Source: Streptomyces bathyalis
GTDB taxonomy: Bacteria > Actinomycetota > Actinomycetes > Streptomycetales > Streptomycetaceae
Direction of reading: 5' to 3'
Length of the DNA stretch: 64,000 bases
Assembly (NCBI RefSeq): GCF_015910445.1
Contig: NZ_CP048882.1
Location: forward strand, 1,302,001 to 1,366,000
Part shown: piece by piece, positions 29,516-38,238 of the stretch
Layout of the letters: every line of letters begins with the position of its first letter
Position numbering within the stretch: the first letter of the stretch is position 1
Program-made: the position numbers and the translations under genes
Notes under the pieces: model-generated
The model's input: the letters and a program-made list of their open reading frames with translations, nothing else
Database searches by the model: none
Told to the model about the DNA's origin: nothing

Positions 29516-29956
29516 CTAGCAGGGTGCAGCCGCATCGTGCGGCGGTTGGTCCGCCGTCCGGCGGGGCCTCAACCGGCCGCGGACGAAGGTGATCAGCGAG
29601 GGGCCTCCGCGGAAGCACCACAGGGCGATGACGGGATCGCAGATGGCGCAGCCCAGGGAGGAGTCGTGCTGGAAGGGCAGGATCGGGTTGCCCTTGAGGT
29701 GGTGGGCCAGGTCCCACGCCGTGTGTATCAGCCAGCCGATGCCGATGAAGGTCCAGGATTCCAGGCCCCGGTAGGCGACGTAGGTCATGACGGCGACGAC
29801 CGGGAGCTCCCAGGCGCCGAAGCCGCCTCCGCTCAGATAGGCCGCGCCGGCTCCCCCCACCATGATCGCGTTGAAGCGGCGTCGGTGCGGTTCCCTGATG
29901 AGGCACATCAGCAGGCAGTAGACGACACCGACCAGGATCGGCCACACGTAGTTCAT
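29516..29956 (-). CDS. DUF6010 family membrane protein
   Basis: 146-residue integral membrane protein with about four hydrophobic helices (YVWPILVGVVYCLLMCLI, AIMVGGAGAAYLSGGGF, ELPVVAVMTYVAYRG, FIGIGWLIHTAWDLAHHLKG). The HTAWDLAHHLKGNPILPF stretch with clustered His/Asp is the marker of this family and might bind a metal; no function is known. Its ATG overlaps the stop of the preceding 51-residue frame (ATGA), so the two may be translated together. The tail (RGRLRPRRTADQPPHDAAAPC) is basic and probably cytosolic. Confidence 0.75.
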   Translation of the reverse strand: MNYVWPILVGVVYCLLMCLIREPHRRRFNAIMVGGAGAAYLSGGGFGAWELPVVAVMTYVAYRGLESWTFIGIGWLIHTAWDLAHHLKGNPILPFQHDSSLGCAICDPVIALWCFRGGPSLITFVRGRLRPRRTADQPPHDAAAPC

Positions 29957-30108
29957 GACGGGATGACCTCTTCCAACTCGGGCCGCACCGTCCCGACGGG
30001 GGCGCCGGCCCGGTGCCGCTGCCCACCTCGCGGGGCGTGCGGCACCTCGCCGGGCGCGGTGACATCGAGTCGGTCGGAGCCGTCGAGCAGAACAACCTGG
30101 ATGTGCAT
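29953..30108 (-). CDS. 51-residue DJ-1/PfpI-like N-terminal fragment
   Basis: Starts at ATG 30108 behind GAAGGA and ends by overlapping the DUF6010 start. The first 22 residues, MHIQVVLLDGSDRLDVTAPG with EV following, match the opening strand and helix of DJ-1/PfpI (isonitrile hydratase-like) proteins, whose typical form is MHIQIVLFDGFDPLDVIAPYEV. After that the similarity ends and the rest (PHAPRGGQRHRAGAP...) is not family-like. It is most likely the 5' stub of a decayed gene whose middle and end were deleted, perhaps kept as a translational lead-in for DUF6010. It lies divergent from a GlxA regulator that has a full DJ-1 domain. Confidence 0.55.
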   Translation of the reverse strand: MHIQVVLLDGSDRLDVTAPGEVPHAPRGGQRHRAGAPVGTVRPELEEVIPS

Positions 30109-30304
30109 GAAGGTCCTTCGGATGTCGATCTCTGTCGGACGCTCCGAAGTCAACGCGCTGCCGCCACATTCGCCCAGTGGCACGAGTGACACCTTTCAAC
30201 GGGATAACGCCACCGCGACTGTCAGGTCTGAGACGTGGAGTGGCATGGCTCAGGGCGGACGCCCGGCCTGAGGCGTGAAACCGTCGAAGAGGTACGTTCC
30301 TGCC

Positions 30305-31243
30305 ATGCACACCGTCGCCGTCATCGCGCTGGATCAGGTGATCCCGTTCGACCTGTCAACCCCGGTCGAGGTCTTCACGCGGACCCGTCTGCCCGATGGG
30401 CGACCTGGCTACCAGATCCGTGTGTGCGCCGAGGACGAGGAGATCGACGCCGGCACCTTCACTCTTCGTGCCCCCTGGGGTCTGGAGGGCCTCCAGGACG
30501 CGGACACGATCATCGTGCCGGGTGTCGCTGATCCCGCGGCCCCGCTCTCTCCCCCGGTACGCGACGCGTTGCGGTCGGCCGCCGCCGACGGCACGCGGAT
30601 CGCGTCGATCTGCACGGGCACCTTTCCGCTTGCCGCCACCGGCCTCCTCGACGGGCTGCGGGCAACCACTCACTGGCTTGCGGCCGGACTGCTGGCCGCA
30701 AGCCATCCGGACATCGACGTCGACCCGGACGTCCTCTACGTCGACAGCGGTCAGTTCCTCACCTCAGCCGGCGCAGCCGCAGGCATGGACTTGTGCCTGC
30801 ACATGATCCGCCGGGACTACGGCTCGGCCGTCGCCGCCGATGCCGCCCGGCTGTCGGTGATGCCTCTCGAACGAGAGGGCGGACAGGCGCAGTTCATCGT
30901 CCACGACCACGCTCCGACCCCGCAGGGGTCCGACCTCGAAACTCTGCTCACATGGCTGCGCAGCAACCTGGGCCGCGACCTCACCCTCGCTGACATCGCG
31001 GCGCAGTCCGGGACAAGTACCCGGACCCTGATCCGCCGCTTCCGCGAACAGACGGGCACCACCCCGCTCCAGTGGCTCCATCGAGCCCGCATCCGCCAGG
31101 CCCAGCACCTGCTCGAGACCACGGAGCATTCCGTCGAACGCATCGGCACCCAGGTCGGATTCGGCTCGGCGACCACTTTCCGTGACCGCTTCAAACGCAC
31201 GACCGGCGTCAGCCCGAAGACCTACCGGCGCACGTTCAGCTGA
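30305..31243 (+). CDS. GlxA-type AraC regulator with DJ-1/PfpI sensor domain
   Basis: 312 residues. The N-terminal DJ-1/PfpI domain (MHTVAVIALDQVIPFDLSTP to about 165) has the nucleophile-elbow Cys in IASICTGTFPLA. The C-terminal AraC/XylS double helix-turn-helix (about 205-310) contains LTLADIAAQSGTSTRTLIRRF and the second repeat IGTQVGFGSATTFRDRFKRTTG. Such GlxA-family proteins are usually activators of amino-acid or amine catabolism genes; the ligand is unknown. ATG 30305 is chosen as the first residue of the DJ-1 fold; an upstream ATG at 30275 is in frame. It is divergent from the DJ-1 fragment/DUF6010 pair across about 200 bp, which may be its target. Confidence 0.88.
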   Translation: MHTVAVIALDQVIPFDLSTPVEVFTRTRLPDGRPGYQIRVCAEDEEIDAGTFTLRAPWGLEGLQDADTIIVPGVADPAAPLSPPVRDALRSAAADGTRIASICTGTFPLAATGLLDGLRATTHWLAAGLLAASHPDIDVDPDVLYVDSGQFLTSAGAAAGMDLCLHMIRRDYGSAVAADAARLSVMPLEREGGQAQFIVHDHAPTPQGSDLETLLTWLRSNLGRDLTLADIAAQSGTSTRTLIRRFREQTGTTPLQWLHRARIRQAQHLLETTEHSVERIGTQVGFGSATTFRDRFKRTTGVSPKTYRRTFS

Positions 31244-31370
31244 GACGTGGTCACCGAACCGGATGCAGCTTCGAGGCCGGAAAAACGGCAACGGGCGGCT
31301 GCCTTGTGACACCCGACCGGAGCCACGCGCGCCTGCACGACCTGCCGGACCGACCAGCCCTGGACCGGCC

Positions 31371-32102
31371 CTAGACCAGCCCGGCCACCAGCTCCGCCAC
31401 GGGCTTGCGCCGCCCCGTGTAGAACGGCACCTCTTCCCGTACGTGCATCCGCGCCTCCGAGCCCCGCAGGTGGCGCATCAGATCGACGATGCGGTGCAGC
31501 TCGTCGGCCTCGAAGGCGAGGATCCACTCGTAGTCGCCGAGGGAGAAGGCGGGCACCGTGTTGGCCCGTACGTCCGGGAACCCGCGGGCCATCTTCCCGT
31601 GGTCGGCGAGCATGCGGCGGCGGTCCTCGTCCGGAAGCAGATACCAGTCGTAGGAACGCACGAAGGGGTACACGCTGACGTAGGCCCGCGGTTCCTCACC
31701 GGCGACGAAGGCGGGCAGGTGCGACTTGTTGAACTCGGCGGGGCGGTGCAGCGCCATGTTCGACCAGACCGGTTCCAGGGCCCGCCCCAAGCGGGTGCGG
31801 CGGAAGCGGTTGTAGGCGTCCTGCAGGGCGTCGGAGGATTCCGCGTGCCACCAGATCATCAGGTCGGCGTCGGCGCGCAGCCCCGAGACGTCGTAGGTGC
31901 CGCGCACCACCACGTCCTTCGCGGCGAGCTGCCCGAACAGCTCCTCCACCTCGTCCGCGTATCCCGCGCGGTCCTCGGGCAGGACGTCGCGCAGCCGGAA
32001 GACCGACCACAGGGCGTATCGGACGACCTCGTTGAGGTCCTTGGCCTTCTTGCCCGCGTTGGGCGTCTTCTCGGGGCTCCCAGGCTCCGGTGCAGCTGTC
32101 AT
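31371..32102 (-). CDS. hemQ: Coproheme decarboxylase HemQ
   Basis: 243-residue chlorite-dismutase-like enzyme that makes haem b from coproheme, the last step of the coproporphyrin-dependent route used by actinobacteria. Family marks: [11 protein letters not shown] at the N-terminus, [25 protein letters not shown] and YDWYLLP (catalytic Tyr region), [13 protein letters not shown] (proximal His ligand) and DYEWILAFE. The ATG at 32102 lies 4 bp after the hemG stop, so hemG and hemQ are translationally coupled. The gene order hemG-hemQ, with hemE nearby, confirms the pathway. Confidence 0.95.
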   Translation of the reverse strand: MTAAPEPGSPEKTPNAGKKAKDLNEVVRYALWSVFRLRDVLPEDRAGYADEVEELFGQLAAKDVVVRGTYDVSGLRADADLMIWWHAESSDALQDAYNRFRRTRLGRALEPVWSNMALHRPAEFNKSHLPAFVAGEEPRAYVSVYPFVRSYDWYLLPDEDRRRMLADHGKMARGFPDVRANTVPAFSLGDYEWILAFEADELHRIVDLMRHLRGSEARMHVREEVPFYTGRRKPVAELVAGLV

Positions 32103-32106
32103 GCGC

Positions 32107-33543
32107 CTATTCTCGCGCGCTGCCGGCCGTCGCCGGCGCCTGGGTCTCCCTGGCCGCACGCTCACCGCTCGCAATGCACGCGGGGATGCCCACCCCGTCG
32201 TACGCGGCCCCGCACAGCGCCAGGCCCGGCACCTTCTCCACGGCCTGACGGATGCGGGCGACGCGCGCCCTGTGGCCGACCGGGTACTGCGGCAGGCCGC
32301 CGCTCCAGCGGGTTACCACGCGGTCCACCGGGGAGGCGGACAGACCCGTCGCGGCAGCCAGATCGCGCAGGGACAGCTCAACGAGCTCGGAGTCCTCGCG
32401 CTCGAGGACCGCCTCCTCGCCGTACCGCCCGACGGAGGTCCGCAGCACGAACAGTTCCGGGTCCTGTGCGGCGACCCACCCCCACTTGTTGCTGGAGAAG
32501 GTGGACGCCTTGATGGTGCGGCCGTCGACCGGGGGCACGAGGAAGCCGCTGCCGCCCGGCACGTGATCGAGGTCCGCGCGCCGGAAGGCCATGGTGACCA
32601 GCGCCATCGACGCGTACTCCACGGCGCGCAGCTCCCTCGCCGCAGCCGGCGCCTGATCCGCGAGCAACCGCGCGGCCTGCGGGGCGGGCACGGCCACGAC
32701 GAGCGCGTCGGCCTCCAGCGCCTCGCCGCCGTCGGTGACCACCGTCCAGCGTGCGGGGGCCGCGCGCCCGTGCGGTGACGACTCGTCAGCGGAGACGTGC
32801 CCGCGCACGGTCCGTACGGGAGTGCCCGTGCGGATCACCGCGCCCGCGGCACGGCAGGCGTCCGCCACCGCTCCCGGCAGGCGCCCGATCCCTCCCTCGA
32901 TGCCCATGAAGACGGGCGAGGCGGCGGCCGGGGCGGGCGCCCGTTCCTGGAGGCCGCGCACCCCGGCGAGCAGCGACGTCCCGGCGCGTGCGGCCTCGTA
33001 GAGCTGCGGCACCGCCGCGCGCATGGAGATGCGGTACGCGTCGCCCGCGTACACGCCGCCCAGCAGCGGCTCGACGAGGCGGTCCACGACCTCGGGTCCG
33101 AGGCGCTTCGCCACGTACTCGCCGATGGCGACGTCCTCGCCGATGTCGGTGGGCGGGAGCGAGGCGTCCTCGCCGATACGGGTGATTCCCTCCTCCGAGA
33201 GCAGACCCCGCAGAGCCTCGGGATCGCCGGGCACACCCATCACATGGCCCTTGGGCATCGGGCACATCTCGCCGCGCGACCAGATGGCGGCGCTCGCGGA
33301 CGTCGGCGGCCCGAGCGCGTCGGCCAGGCCGGCCTCCCGCGCGAGATCCACGCCTTCGGGGCGGCGCGCCAGCATCGATTCCGCGCCCAGATCGACGGCG
33401 GCGGAGCCGGCGATGTCGCCCGGAAGCAGCTTCCCTCCGAGGCGCGCGGACGCCTCCAGCACGGTCACCGACGCCCCGCTCGAGGAGAGCCGCAGGGCCG
33501 CCGCGAGCCCCGAGATGCCCCCGCCGATCACGATCACATGCAT
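32107..33543 (-). CDS. hemG: Coproporphyrinogen III oxidase, HemY-type FAD enzyme
   Basis: 478-residue FAD-dependent oxidase that takes six electrons from the porphyrinogen; in actinobacteria the substrate is coproporphyrinogen III (enzyme also named CgoX). Start [20 protein letters not shown] is the dinucleotide-binding GxGxxG fold; [20 protein letters not shown] is the second FAD segment, and [21 protein letters not shown] near the end is the C-terminal FAD motif. ATG 33543 is taken because it is the first residue of the Rossmann fold. It is followed by hemQ after 4 bp. It is divergent from the FAD oxidoreductase gene across 100 bp. The gene symbol follows streptomycete usage; hemY or cgoX would be equally correct. 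Confidence 0.93.
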   Translation of the reverse strand: MHVIVIGGGISGLAAALRLSSSGASVTVLEASARLGGKLLPGDIAGSAAVDLGAESMLARRPEGVDLAREAGLADALGPPTSASAAIWSRGEMCPMPKGHVMGVPGDPEALRGLLSEEGITRIGEDASLPPTDIGEDVAIGEYVAKRLGPEVVDRLVEPLLGGVYAGDAYRISMRAAVPQLYEAARAGTSLLAGVRGLQERAPAPAAASPVFMGIEGGIGRLPGAVADACRAAGAVIRTGTPVRTVRGHVSADESSPHGRAAPARWTVVTDGGEALEADALVVAVPAPQAARLLADQAPAAARELRAVEYASMALVTMAFRRADLDHVPGGSGFLVPPVDGRTIKASTFSSNKWGWVAAQDPELFVLRTSVGRYGEEAVLEREDSELVELSLRDLAAATGLSASPVDRVVTRWSGGLPQYPVGHRARVARIRQAVEKVPGLALCGAAYDGVGIPACIASGERAARETQAPATAGSARE

Positions 33544-33643
33544 GTGTCCATCGTCCCAGGACGGGTACCGCCCGGCGTATCCAGGGCGACGGCGGGAATC
33601 CCGGGGACGAGGGAGCCCCGCCCACGACGGAAGGACTCGGGAC

Positions 33644-35065
33644 ATGGCCGCTGCCCGCCGCATGGTCGTCGTCGGAGGTGACGCGGCAGGGATGACGGCC
33701 GCGTCGCAGGCCCGCAGGCTCCAGGGGCCGGACGAACTGAAGATCATCGCCTTCGAACGGGGCGACTACTCCTCCTACTCCGCGTGCGGCATTCCGTACT
33801 GGGTCGCCGGCGACGTCGGGCAACGGGACGATCTGATCGCCCGTACGCCCGAGCAGCACCGCGAACGCGACATCGACGTGCGGATGCGCACCGAGGTCAC
33901 CGCGATCGACCCGGACCGCGGGCGGGTGCGCGCACGTGAACTGCCGCGGGACGCGCCCCCGGGGCCGGAGTTCTGGACGGAATTCGACGACCTCGTCCTC
34001 GCCACCGGCGCCCGGCCCGTGCTCCCCCCACTGCCCGGCATCGACGCCGAGGGCGTGCACGGCGTGCAGTCCCTGGAGGACGGACAGGCCCTGCTGGAAC
34101 GCCTGGACGCGCTGCAGGGCCCGGACCGGAAAGGGTCAGGGAACGGCGGGGACCGCCTGAGGGCAGTGGTGGTCGGCGCCGGTTACATCGGTGTGGAGAT
34201 GGCCGAGGCCCTCGTCAGGCGGGACTTCGAGGTGACGGTTCTGGAGGGAGCCCCGCAGCCGATGACGACCCTCGACCCCGACATGGGCGAGCTGGTGCGC
34301 GACGCGATGTGCGACATGGGCATGGAGGTGGTGACGGGAACACCGGCCACCGCCGTCGAAACGGACGACTCCGGCCGGGCATGCGCCGTCACCACCGGGG
34401 AGACCTCCTACCCGGCCGACGTCGTGGTGCTCGGCCTGGGCGTCGCACCGGAGACCTCGCTCGCGCGCGAGGCCGGGCTGCCGCTCGGGGAATCGGGCGG
34501 TCTGCTGACGGACCTGGCGATGCGCGTGCGCGGAAGTGAGAACATCTGGTCCGGCGGCGACTGCGTCGAGGTCCTCGATCTGATCTCCGGACGGACGCGG
34601 CACGTCGCCCTCGGCACGCACGCCAACAAGCACGGGCAGGTCATCGGCGCCAACATCGCCGGCGGGTACGCGACTTTCCCCGGCGTCGTGGGCACGGCCG
34701 TCAGCAAGGTCTGCGACCTGGAGATCGCCCGTACGGGACTGCTGGAGGGGCAGGCCCGCGAGGTGGGACTGCAGTTCGTCACGGTCACGGCGGAGGCGAC
34801 GAGCCGCGCCGGCTACTTCCCCGGCAGCCGTCCGATGCGGGTGAAGATGCTCGCGGAGCGCGGCACGGGACGGCTGCTGGGCACGCAGATCGTGGGACGT
34901 GAGGGCGCGGGCAAGCGCGTGGACATCGCGGCGGTCGCGCTGACCGCAGGAATGACTGTCGGGCAGATGACGTATCTCGACCTGGGCTACGCGCCGCCGT
35001 TCTCCCCCGTGTGGGACCCGGTGCTGGTGGCGGCACGGAAGGCGACGGCGGCCGTCTCCGGATGA
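33644..35065 (+). CDS. FAD-dependent pyridine nucleotide-disulfide oxidoreductase (CoA-disulfide reductase/NADH oxidase-like)
   Basis: 473-residue flavoenzyme. FAD-binding motif MVVVGGDAAGMTAASQARR at the N-terminus; active-site segment YSSYSACGIPYWVAG, whose single Cys near residue 43 matches the redox Cys of CoA-disulfide reductase and NADH oxidase; NAD(P)H-binding motif VVVGAGYIGVEMAEALVRR; and ENIWSGGDCVEV before the C-terminal dimerisation domain. It may reduce a low-molecular-weight disulfide or oxygen; mycothiol-disulfide reductase differs in having a CxxxxC pair. ATG 33644 has GGAAGGA 8 nt upstream. Divergent from hemG and convergent with hemE, so close to haem synthesis, though a functional link is unproven. 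Confidence 0.88.
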   Translation: MAAARRMVVVGGDAAGMTAASQARRLQGPDELKIIAFERGDYSSYSACGIPYWVAGDVGQRDDLIARTPEQHRERDIDVRMRTEVTAIDPDRGRVRARELPRDAPPGPEFWTEFDDLVLATGARPVLPPLPGIDAEGVHGVQSLEDGQALLERLDALQGPDRKGSGNGGDRLRAVVVGAGYIGVEMAEALVRRDFEVTVLEGAPQPMTTLDPDMGELVRDAMCDMGMEVVTGTPATAVETDDSGRACAVTTGETSYPADVVVLGLGVAPETSLAREAGLPLGESGGLLTDLAMRVRGSENIWSGGDCVEVLDLISGRTRHVALGTHANKHGQVIGANIAGGYATFPGVVGTAVSKVCDLEIARTGLLEGQAREVGLQFVTVTAEATSRAGYFPGSRPMRVKMLAERGTGRLLGTQIVGREGAGKRVDIAAVALTAGMTVGQMTYLDLGYAPPFSPVWDPVLVAARKATAAVSG

Positions 35066-35111
35066 CGGAACGAGGCGGCCAGGACCGAGCGGAAGCAGCG
35101 TGGACGCCCCT

Positions 35112-36176
35112 TCAGCCAGCCGTCTTCTCGTGCACGTACTCCACGAGCCGCGTCAGCGCGTCCGGGTCGGTATCGGGCAGCACTCCATGGCCCAGGTTGA
35201 AGATGTGGCCCTCGAGCCCGCGCGCCGCCTCCAGCACGCGCTGCGCCTGAACCTCCACGGCCTGGCGCGGCGCGAACAGGACCGCCGGGTCCAGGTTTCC
35301 CTGCACCGCCTTGCCCGGACCGATCCGCCGGGCCGCCTCGTCCAGGGGCACCCGCCAGTCGGCACCGACGACGTCCGCTCCCGCCTCCGCCATGGCCCCG
35401 AGCAGTTCGCCCGTGCCGACGCCGAAGTGGATGCGGGGTACGCCGTAGTGCGCCACGGCCTGGAAGACCTTCGCCGAGGCGGGCATGACCGAGTGGCGGT
35501 AGTCGGTCTCGGAGAGGGCGCCGGCCCAGGAGTCGAAGAGCTGCACGGCCGAGGCGCCGGCCTCGATCTGCACCTTCAGGAACGTGGCGGTGATTACGGC
35601 GAGCCGGTCCAGCAGCGCGGCCCACAGCTCGGGGTCCCCGTACATCAGCGCCTTGGTGCGCTCGTGGTTGCGTGAGGGGCCGCCCTCGACGAGATAGCTG
35701 GCCAGCGTGAACGGCGCACCGGCGAAGCCGATGAGAGGGGTGTCGCCGAGTTCGCGGCCGAGCAGCCGCACCGCCTCCGTGACGTAGGCGACGTCGTCCG
35801 GCTCGAGGGGCCGCAGCCGCTCCAGATCCGCGCGCGTGCGCACCGGCTGCTCCACGACCGGTCCGACGCCCGGCTTGATGTCGAGGTCCACGCCGATGGC
35901 CTTGAGCGGTACGACGATGTCGCTGAAGTAGATGGCGGCGTCGACCCCGTGGCGTCGAACGGGCTGCAGCGTGATCTCCGTGACCAGGTCCGGACGCATG
36001 CAGGAGTCGAGCATGCCGATGCCCTGACGCACCTTGCGGTACTCCGGCAGCGAGCGCCCCGCCTGCCGCATGAACCACACCGGGGTGTGCGGCACGGGCT
36101 CCCTGCGGCACGCCCTGAGGAATGCGGAGTCGTGCGGGTCGGTCGGCTTGCCCGGCTGGGGTTCTTCGGCACTCAC
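35112..36176 (-). CDS. hemE: Uroporphyrinogen decarboxylase HemE
   Basis: 354-residue cytosolic enzyme that decarboxylates the four acetates of uroporphyrinogen III to coproporphyrinogen III, the substrate of HemG above. Signatures: [17 protein letters not shown] (PVWxMRQAGR, substrate Arg), [14 protein letters not shown] with the conserved Asp, [17 protein letters not shown] (second PROSITE pattern) and [13 protein letters not shown] (His). GTG start at 36176 with GGGAG about 10 nt upstream. Full length for the family. Separated from the hemG-hemQ pair by the convergent FAD oxidoreductase gene, so it is an independent unit with a promoter in the 36177-36442 interval. Confidence 0.96.
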   Translation of the reverse strand: MSAEEPQPGKPTDPHDSAFLRACRREPVPHTPVWFMRQAGRSLPEYRKVRQGIGMLDSCMRPDLVTEITLQPVRRHGVDAAIYFSDIVVPLKAIGVDLDIKPGVGPVVEQPVRTRADLERLRPLEPDDVAYVTEAVRLLGRELGDTPLIGFAGAPFTLASYLVEGGPSRNHERTKALMYGDPELWAALLDRLAVITATFLKVQIEAGASAVQLFDSWAGALSETDYRHSVMPASAKVFQAVAHYGVPRIHFGVGTGELLGAMAEAGADVVGADWRVPLDEAARRIGPGKAVQGNLDPAVLFAPRQAVEVQAQRVLEAARGLEGHIFNLGHGVLPDTDPDALTRLVEYVHEKTAG

Positions 36177-36442
36177 GCACGGCAGTCTCCCACGCCCAGG
36201 AGGGGCTCCTCACCGGCGAGGTGGCGCAGTGGCTTGCGGGCTCTCGCCCGTCCCGGCCCGGCGGGCGGAGCACCCTCCCACGAGCGCCGTCGCTTGTCGG
36301 CCAATCTCGGCGGACGGCCGGCCGCCGCCCGCCCCGTGACTGCCCTGCGAACCCTCCGGGATCTTCAACACCCATCGTTCTTCGGCCACTTGCGAGTGTC
36401 CCTACCGGTCTGTGCCCCCGGCTCGCCCTACTCTTGCGCCCC

Positions 36443-37111
36443 ATGGCAGCGGCGCGACCAACGACGACGGAGGGCTCCGGCGGCTCGGGCGGCGGGGGCG
36501 ACGGCGCCCCCGTGCCCTTCCAGCAGGCGATGGCGGCCCTGAACTCCGCACACACCAGGCCTGAGGTGCAGCTCTCCGCGCTGCCTGCGCCCAAGCGCCT
36601 CGCCCCGTTCTCCTGCGCGCTGTCCGCCGCGGTCATGGACCCCGAGGACGAGTCGGCCGAGCTCGCGGACGGCCGCTTCGTCCTGCTCCACGACCCGTCG
36701 GGGCAGGAGTCCTGGCAGAGCACGTTCCGCGTCGTCACCCTGGCCCGCACCGAGCTGGAACCCGAGATGGCCGGCGATCCGCTGCTGCCCGAGGTCACGT
36801 GGTCGTGGCTCACAGGTGCACTGGAGGCTCAGTCGGCCGCGTACTCGGACTCGAGCGGGACGGTGACCCGGTCCGGCTCCTCCTACTTCGGCGGCCTGGA
36901 CGAGCGCCCGCCGCAGACGGAACTGGAGATCCGGGCCAGCTGGACGCCCCGCCCCGACGAGGCGGCGGCAGCCGACGCCCTGCCCGACATGGCCGTCCAT
37001 CTGATCGCCTGGTCGGAGCTTCTGTGTCAGTGCGCGGGGCTGCCGCCCGACCCCGGCGACGGAAGCTCCGTCGTCTCCCTGCCGAAGCGGCGGGGCCCTC
37101 AGCCCCTCTGA
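36443..37111 (+). CDS. DUF3000 family protein
   Basis: 222-residue cytosolic protein of an actinobacterial family without assigned function. The family core is PVPFQQAMAALNSAHTRPEV followed by QLSALPAPKRLAPFSCALSAAV; the middle has VTWSWLTGALEAQ and the end EIRASWTP and LPDMAVHLIAWSELLCQCAGLPP. The N-terminal 20 residues are a Gly/Ser-rich tail. ATG 36443 is the likely start (no strong ribosome site; possibly leaderless). The hemE - DUF3000 - whiI order is conserved in Streptomyces as I remember it. No signal peptide or membrane helix. Confidence 0.8.
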   Translation: MAAARPTTTEGSGGSGGGGDGAPVPFQQAMAALNSAHTRPEVQLSALPAPKRLAPFSCALSAAVMDPEDESAELADGRFVLLHDPSGQESWQSTFRVVTLARTELEPEMAGDPLLPEVTWSWLTGALEAQSAAYSDSSGTVTRSGSSYFGGLDERPPQTELEIRASWTPRPDEAAAADALPDMAVHLIAWSELLCQCAGLPPDPGDGSSVVSLPKRRGPQPL

Positions 37112-37218
37112 AGATCACCGGCTCCCCTGCGCCCGCGGCCGGTTCCGCCGCGCCGCTCCCCGGCGCGCGAGACCGCGCGGGGCGAGGTCGAGCGGCTGTC
37201 CGATTCAGGAAATATCGG

Positions 37219-37232
37219 TCATCAATTGGTGA
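37219..37232. promoter_or_regulatory. Imperfect palindrome upstream of whiI
   Basis: TCATCAATTGGTGA is a 14-bp palindrome with one mismatched pair, in a locally AT-rich patch 9 bp upstream of the proposed sigma-WhiG -35 element. A regulator-binding role is possible but unproven. Confidence 0.4.
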
Positions 37233-37240
37233 TCACTTCC

Positions 37241-37268
37241 TAAAGCAGGGTCCCCGACCTGCCGAAGG
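37241..37268 (+). promoter_or_regulatory. Probable sigma-WhiG promoter of whiI
   Basis: TAAA at 37241-37244, a 16-bp spacer, and GCCGAAGG at 37261-37268 fit the sigma-WhiG pattern TAAA-N15/16-GCCGATAA (five of eight bases in the -10, including the core GCCGA). whiI is an established direct target of sigma-WhiG in S. coelicolor. Leader of roughly 80 nt to the GTG. Confidence 0.7.
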
Positions 37269-37356
37269 AGTCTATGACCCTTCCACACGGAACTCCCCGG
37301 CCAGCCCCGCGCGGTCACCGGAATCGTTCCGTCCGCAGCCAGCCCTCGGAGGCCCG

Positions 37357-38031
37357 GTGTCTGTTCTTCTTGAGCACCCCACAAGCCTGGTCGCCTACCG
37401 CCCGAACAAACCGACGGCCATGGTCGTCGTGGCCGACCCCCGCGTCCGTTCCACCGTGACCCGACATCTCTGGGCTCTCGGGGTACGGGACGTGATCGAG
37501 GCGTCGTCGATCGCGGAGGCACGTCCCCGAGTCGGCAATCCACGCGACATCTGCGTGGCCGACGTCCACCTCCCGGACGGTTCGGGCCTCAGCCTGCTGT
37601 CCGAGACCCGAGCCGCGGGCTGGCCGAACGGCCTGGCCCTCTCGGCAGCCGACGACATCGGCGCCGTACGCAACGCCCTGGCGGGCGGCGTCAAGGGCTA
37701 CGTCGTCACCGGCACCCGCAACAACCTCGGCGCCATGCCCACCCGGCACGGTGCGGCCCCGATCGGTGCCGCGGCCGCGCGGATGCACCGCCGGCCCGGC
37801 GGCGGCCCCGGCGGCCCGGGGCACCCCGGCGGACAGCGCGAGCTGTCCGGACGCGAGGTCGAGGTGCTGCGGCTGGTTGCGGAGGGCCAGTCCAACAAGG
37901 CCATCGGCGTCTCCATGGGCCTCTCGGCTCTGACGGTGAAGTCCCATCTGGCCCGCATCGCCCGCAAGTTGGGCACCGGGGACCGTGCGGGCATGGTCGC
38001 CGTGGCGCTCCGTACCGGCATCATCCACTGA
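37357..38031 (+). CDS. whiI: Atypical response regulator WhiI (sporulation)
   Basis: 224 residues. The N-terminal receiver-like domain (MVVVADPRVRSTVTRHLWAL...) has only one acidic residue where active receivers have a pair, keeps the phosphoacceptor-position Asp in ICVADVHLPDG, and has Ser in LALSAADD and Lys in VKGYVVTGT. A Gly/Pro linker (RRPGGGPGGPGHPGG) leads to a LuxR/FixJ helix-turn-helix (LSGREVEVLRLVAEGQSNKAI...LTVKSHLARIARKLGTGDR). This fits WhiI, which pairs with BldM to switch on late sporulation genes without ordinary phosphorylation. GTG start behind GGAGG. Identification also rests on neighbours hemE, DUF3000, ribonuclease D and fadAB. Confidence 0.88.
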   Translation: MSVLLEHPTSLVAYRPNKPTAMVVVADPRVRSTVTRHLWALGVRDVIEASSIAEARPRVGNPRDICVADVHLPDGSGLSLLSETRAAGWPNGLALSAADDIGAVRNALAGGVKGYVVTGTRNNLGAMPTRHGAAPIGAAAARMHRRPGGGPGGPGHPGGQRELSGREVEVLRLVAEGQSNKAIGVSMGLSALTVKSHLARIARKLGTGDRAGMVAVALRTGIIH

Positions 38032-38070
38032 TCACCCGCTCCTTCACGGAGCTTCCCCTCCCCCACACCT

Positions 38071-38112
38071 CGAGGCGCCCGCCGGCGGCACTGTCCGCAG
38101 GCGGGCGCCTCG
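38071..38112 (+). terminator. Hairpin terminator after whiI
   Basis: CGAGGCGCCCGCC (38071-38083) pairs perfectly with GGCGGGCGCCTCG (38100-38112) around a 16-nt loop, 40 bp past the whiI stop. Confidence 0.8.
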
Positions 38113-38238
38113 TGTGTGCGCTGCGGAAGCCTCCGCACGGTGGCCGCCGGCGGAACCTGACGAAGATTCCGGTGCCACGGGCAACGATCTGCCCGGACAT
38201 TCGGACAACCACGGGCCTTCCGCAGATACCCTTGACCG

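Noticed and set aside
29516..30310. A 264-codon frame extending DUF6010 far upstream
   Set aside because: The added N-terminal 118 residues are Arg/His-rich non-protein-like sequence overlapping the DJ-1 fragment and the regulator promoter; the membrane protein starts at 29956.
36215..36300. tRNA-like opening GGCGAGGTGGCGCAGTGG upstream of DUF3000
   Set aside because: The D-arm-like start is followed by neither a plausible anticodon stem nor a T-loop (GGTTCGAATCC-type) sequence.
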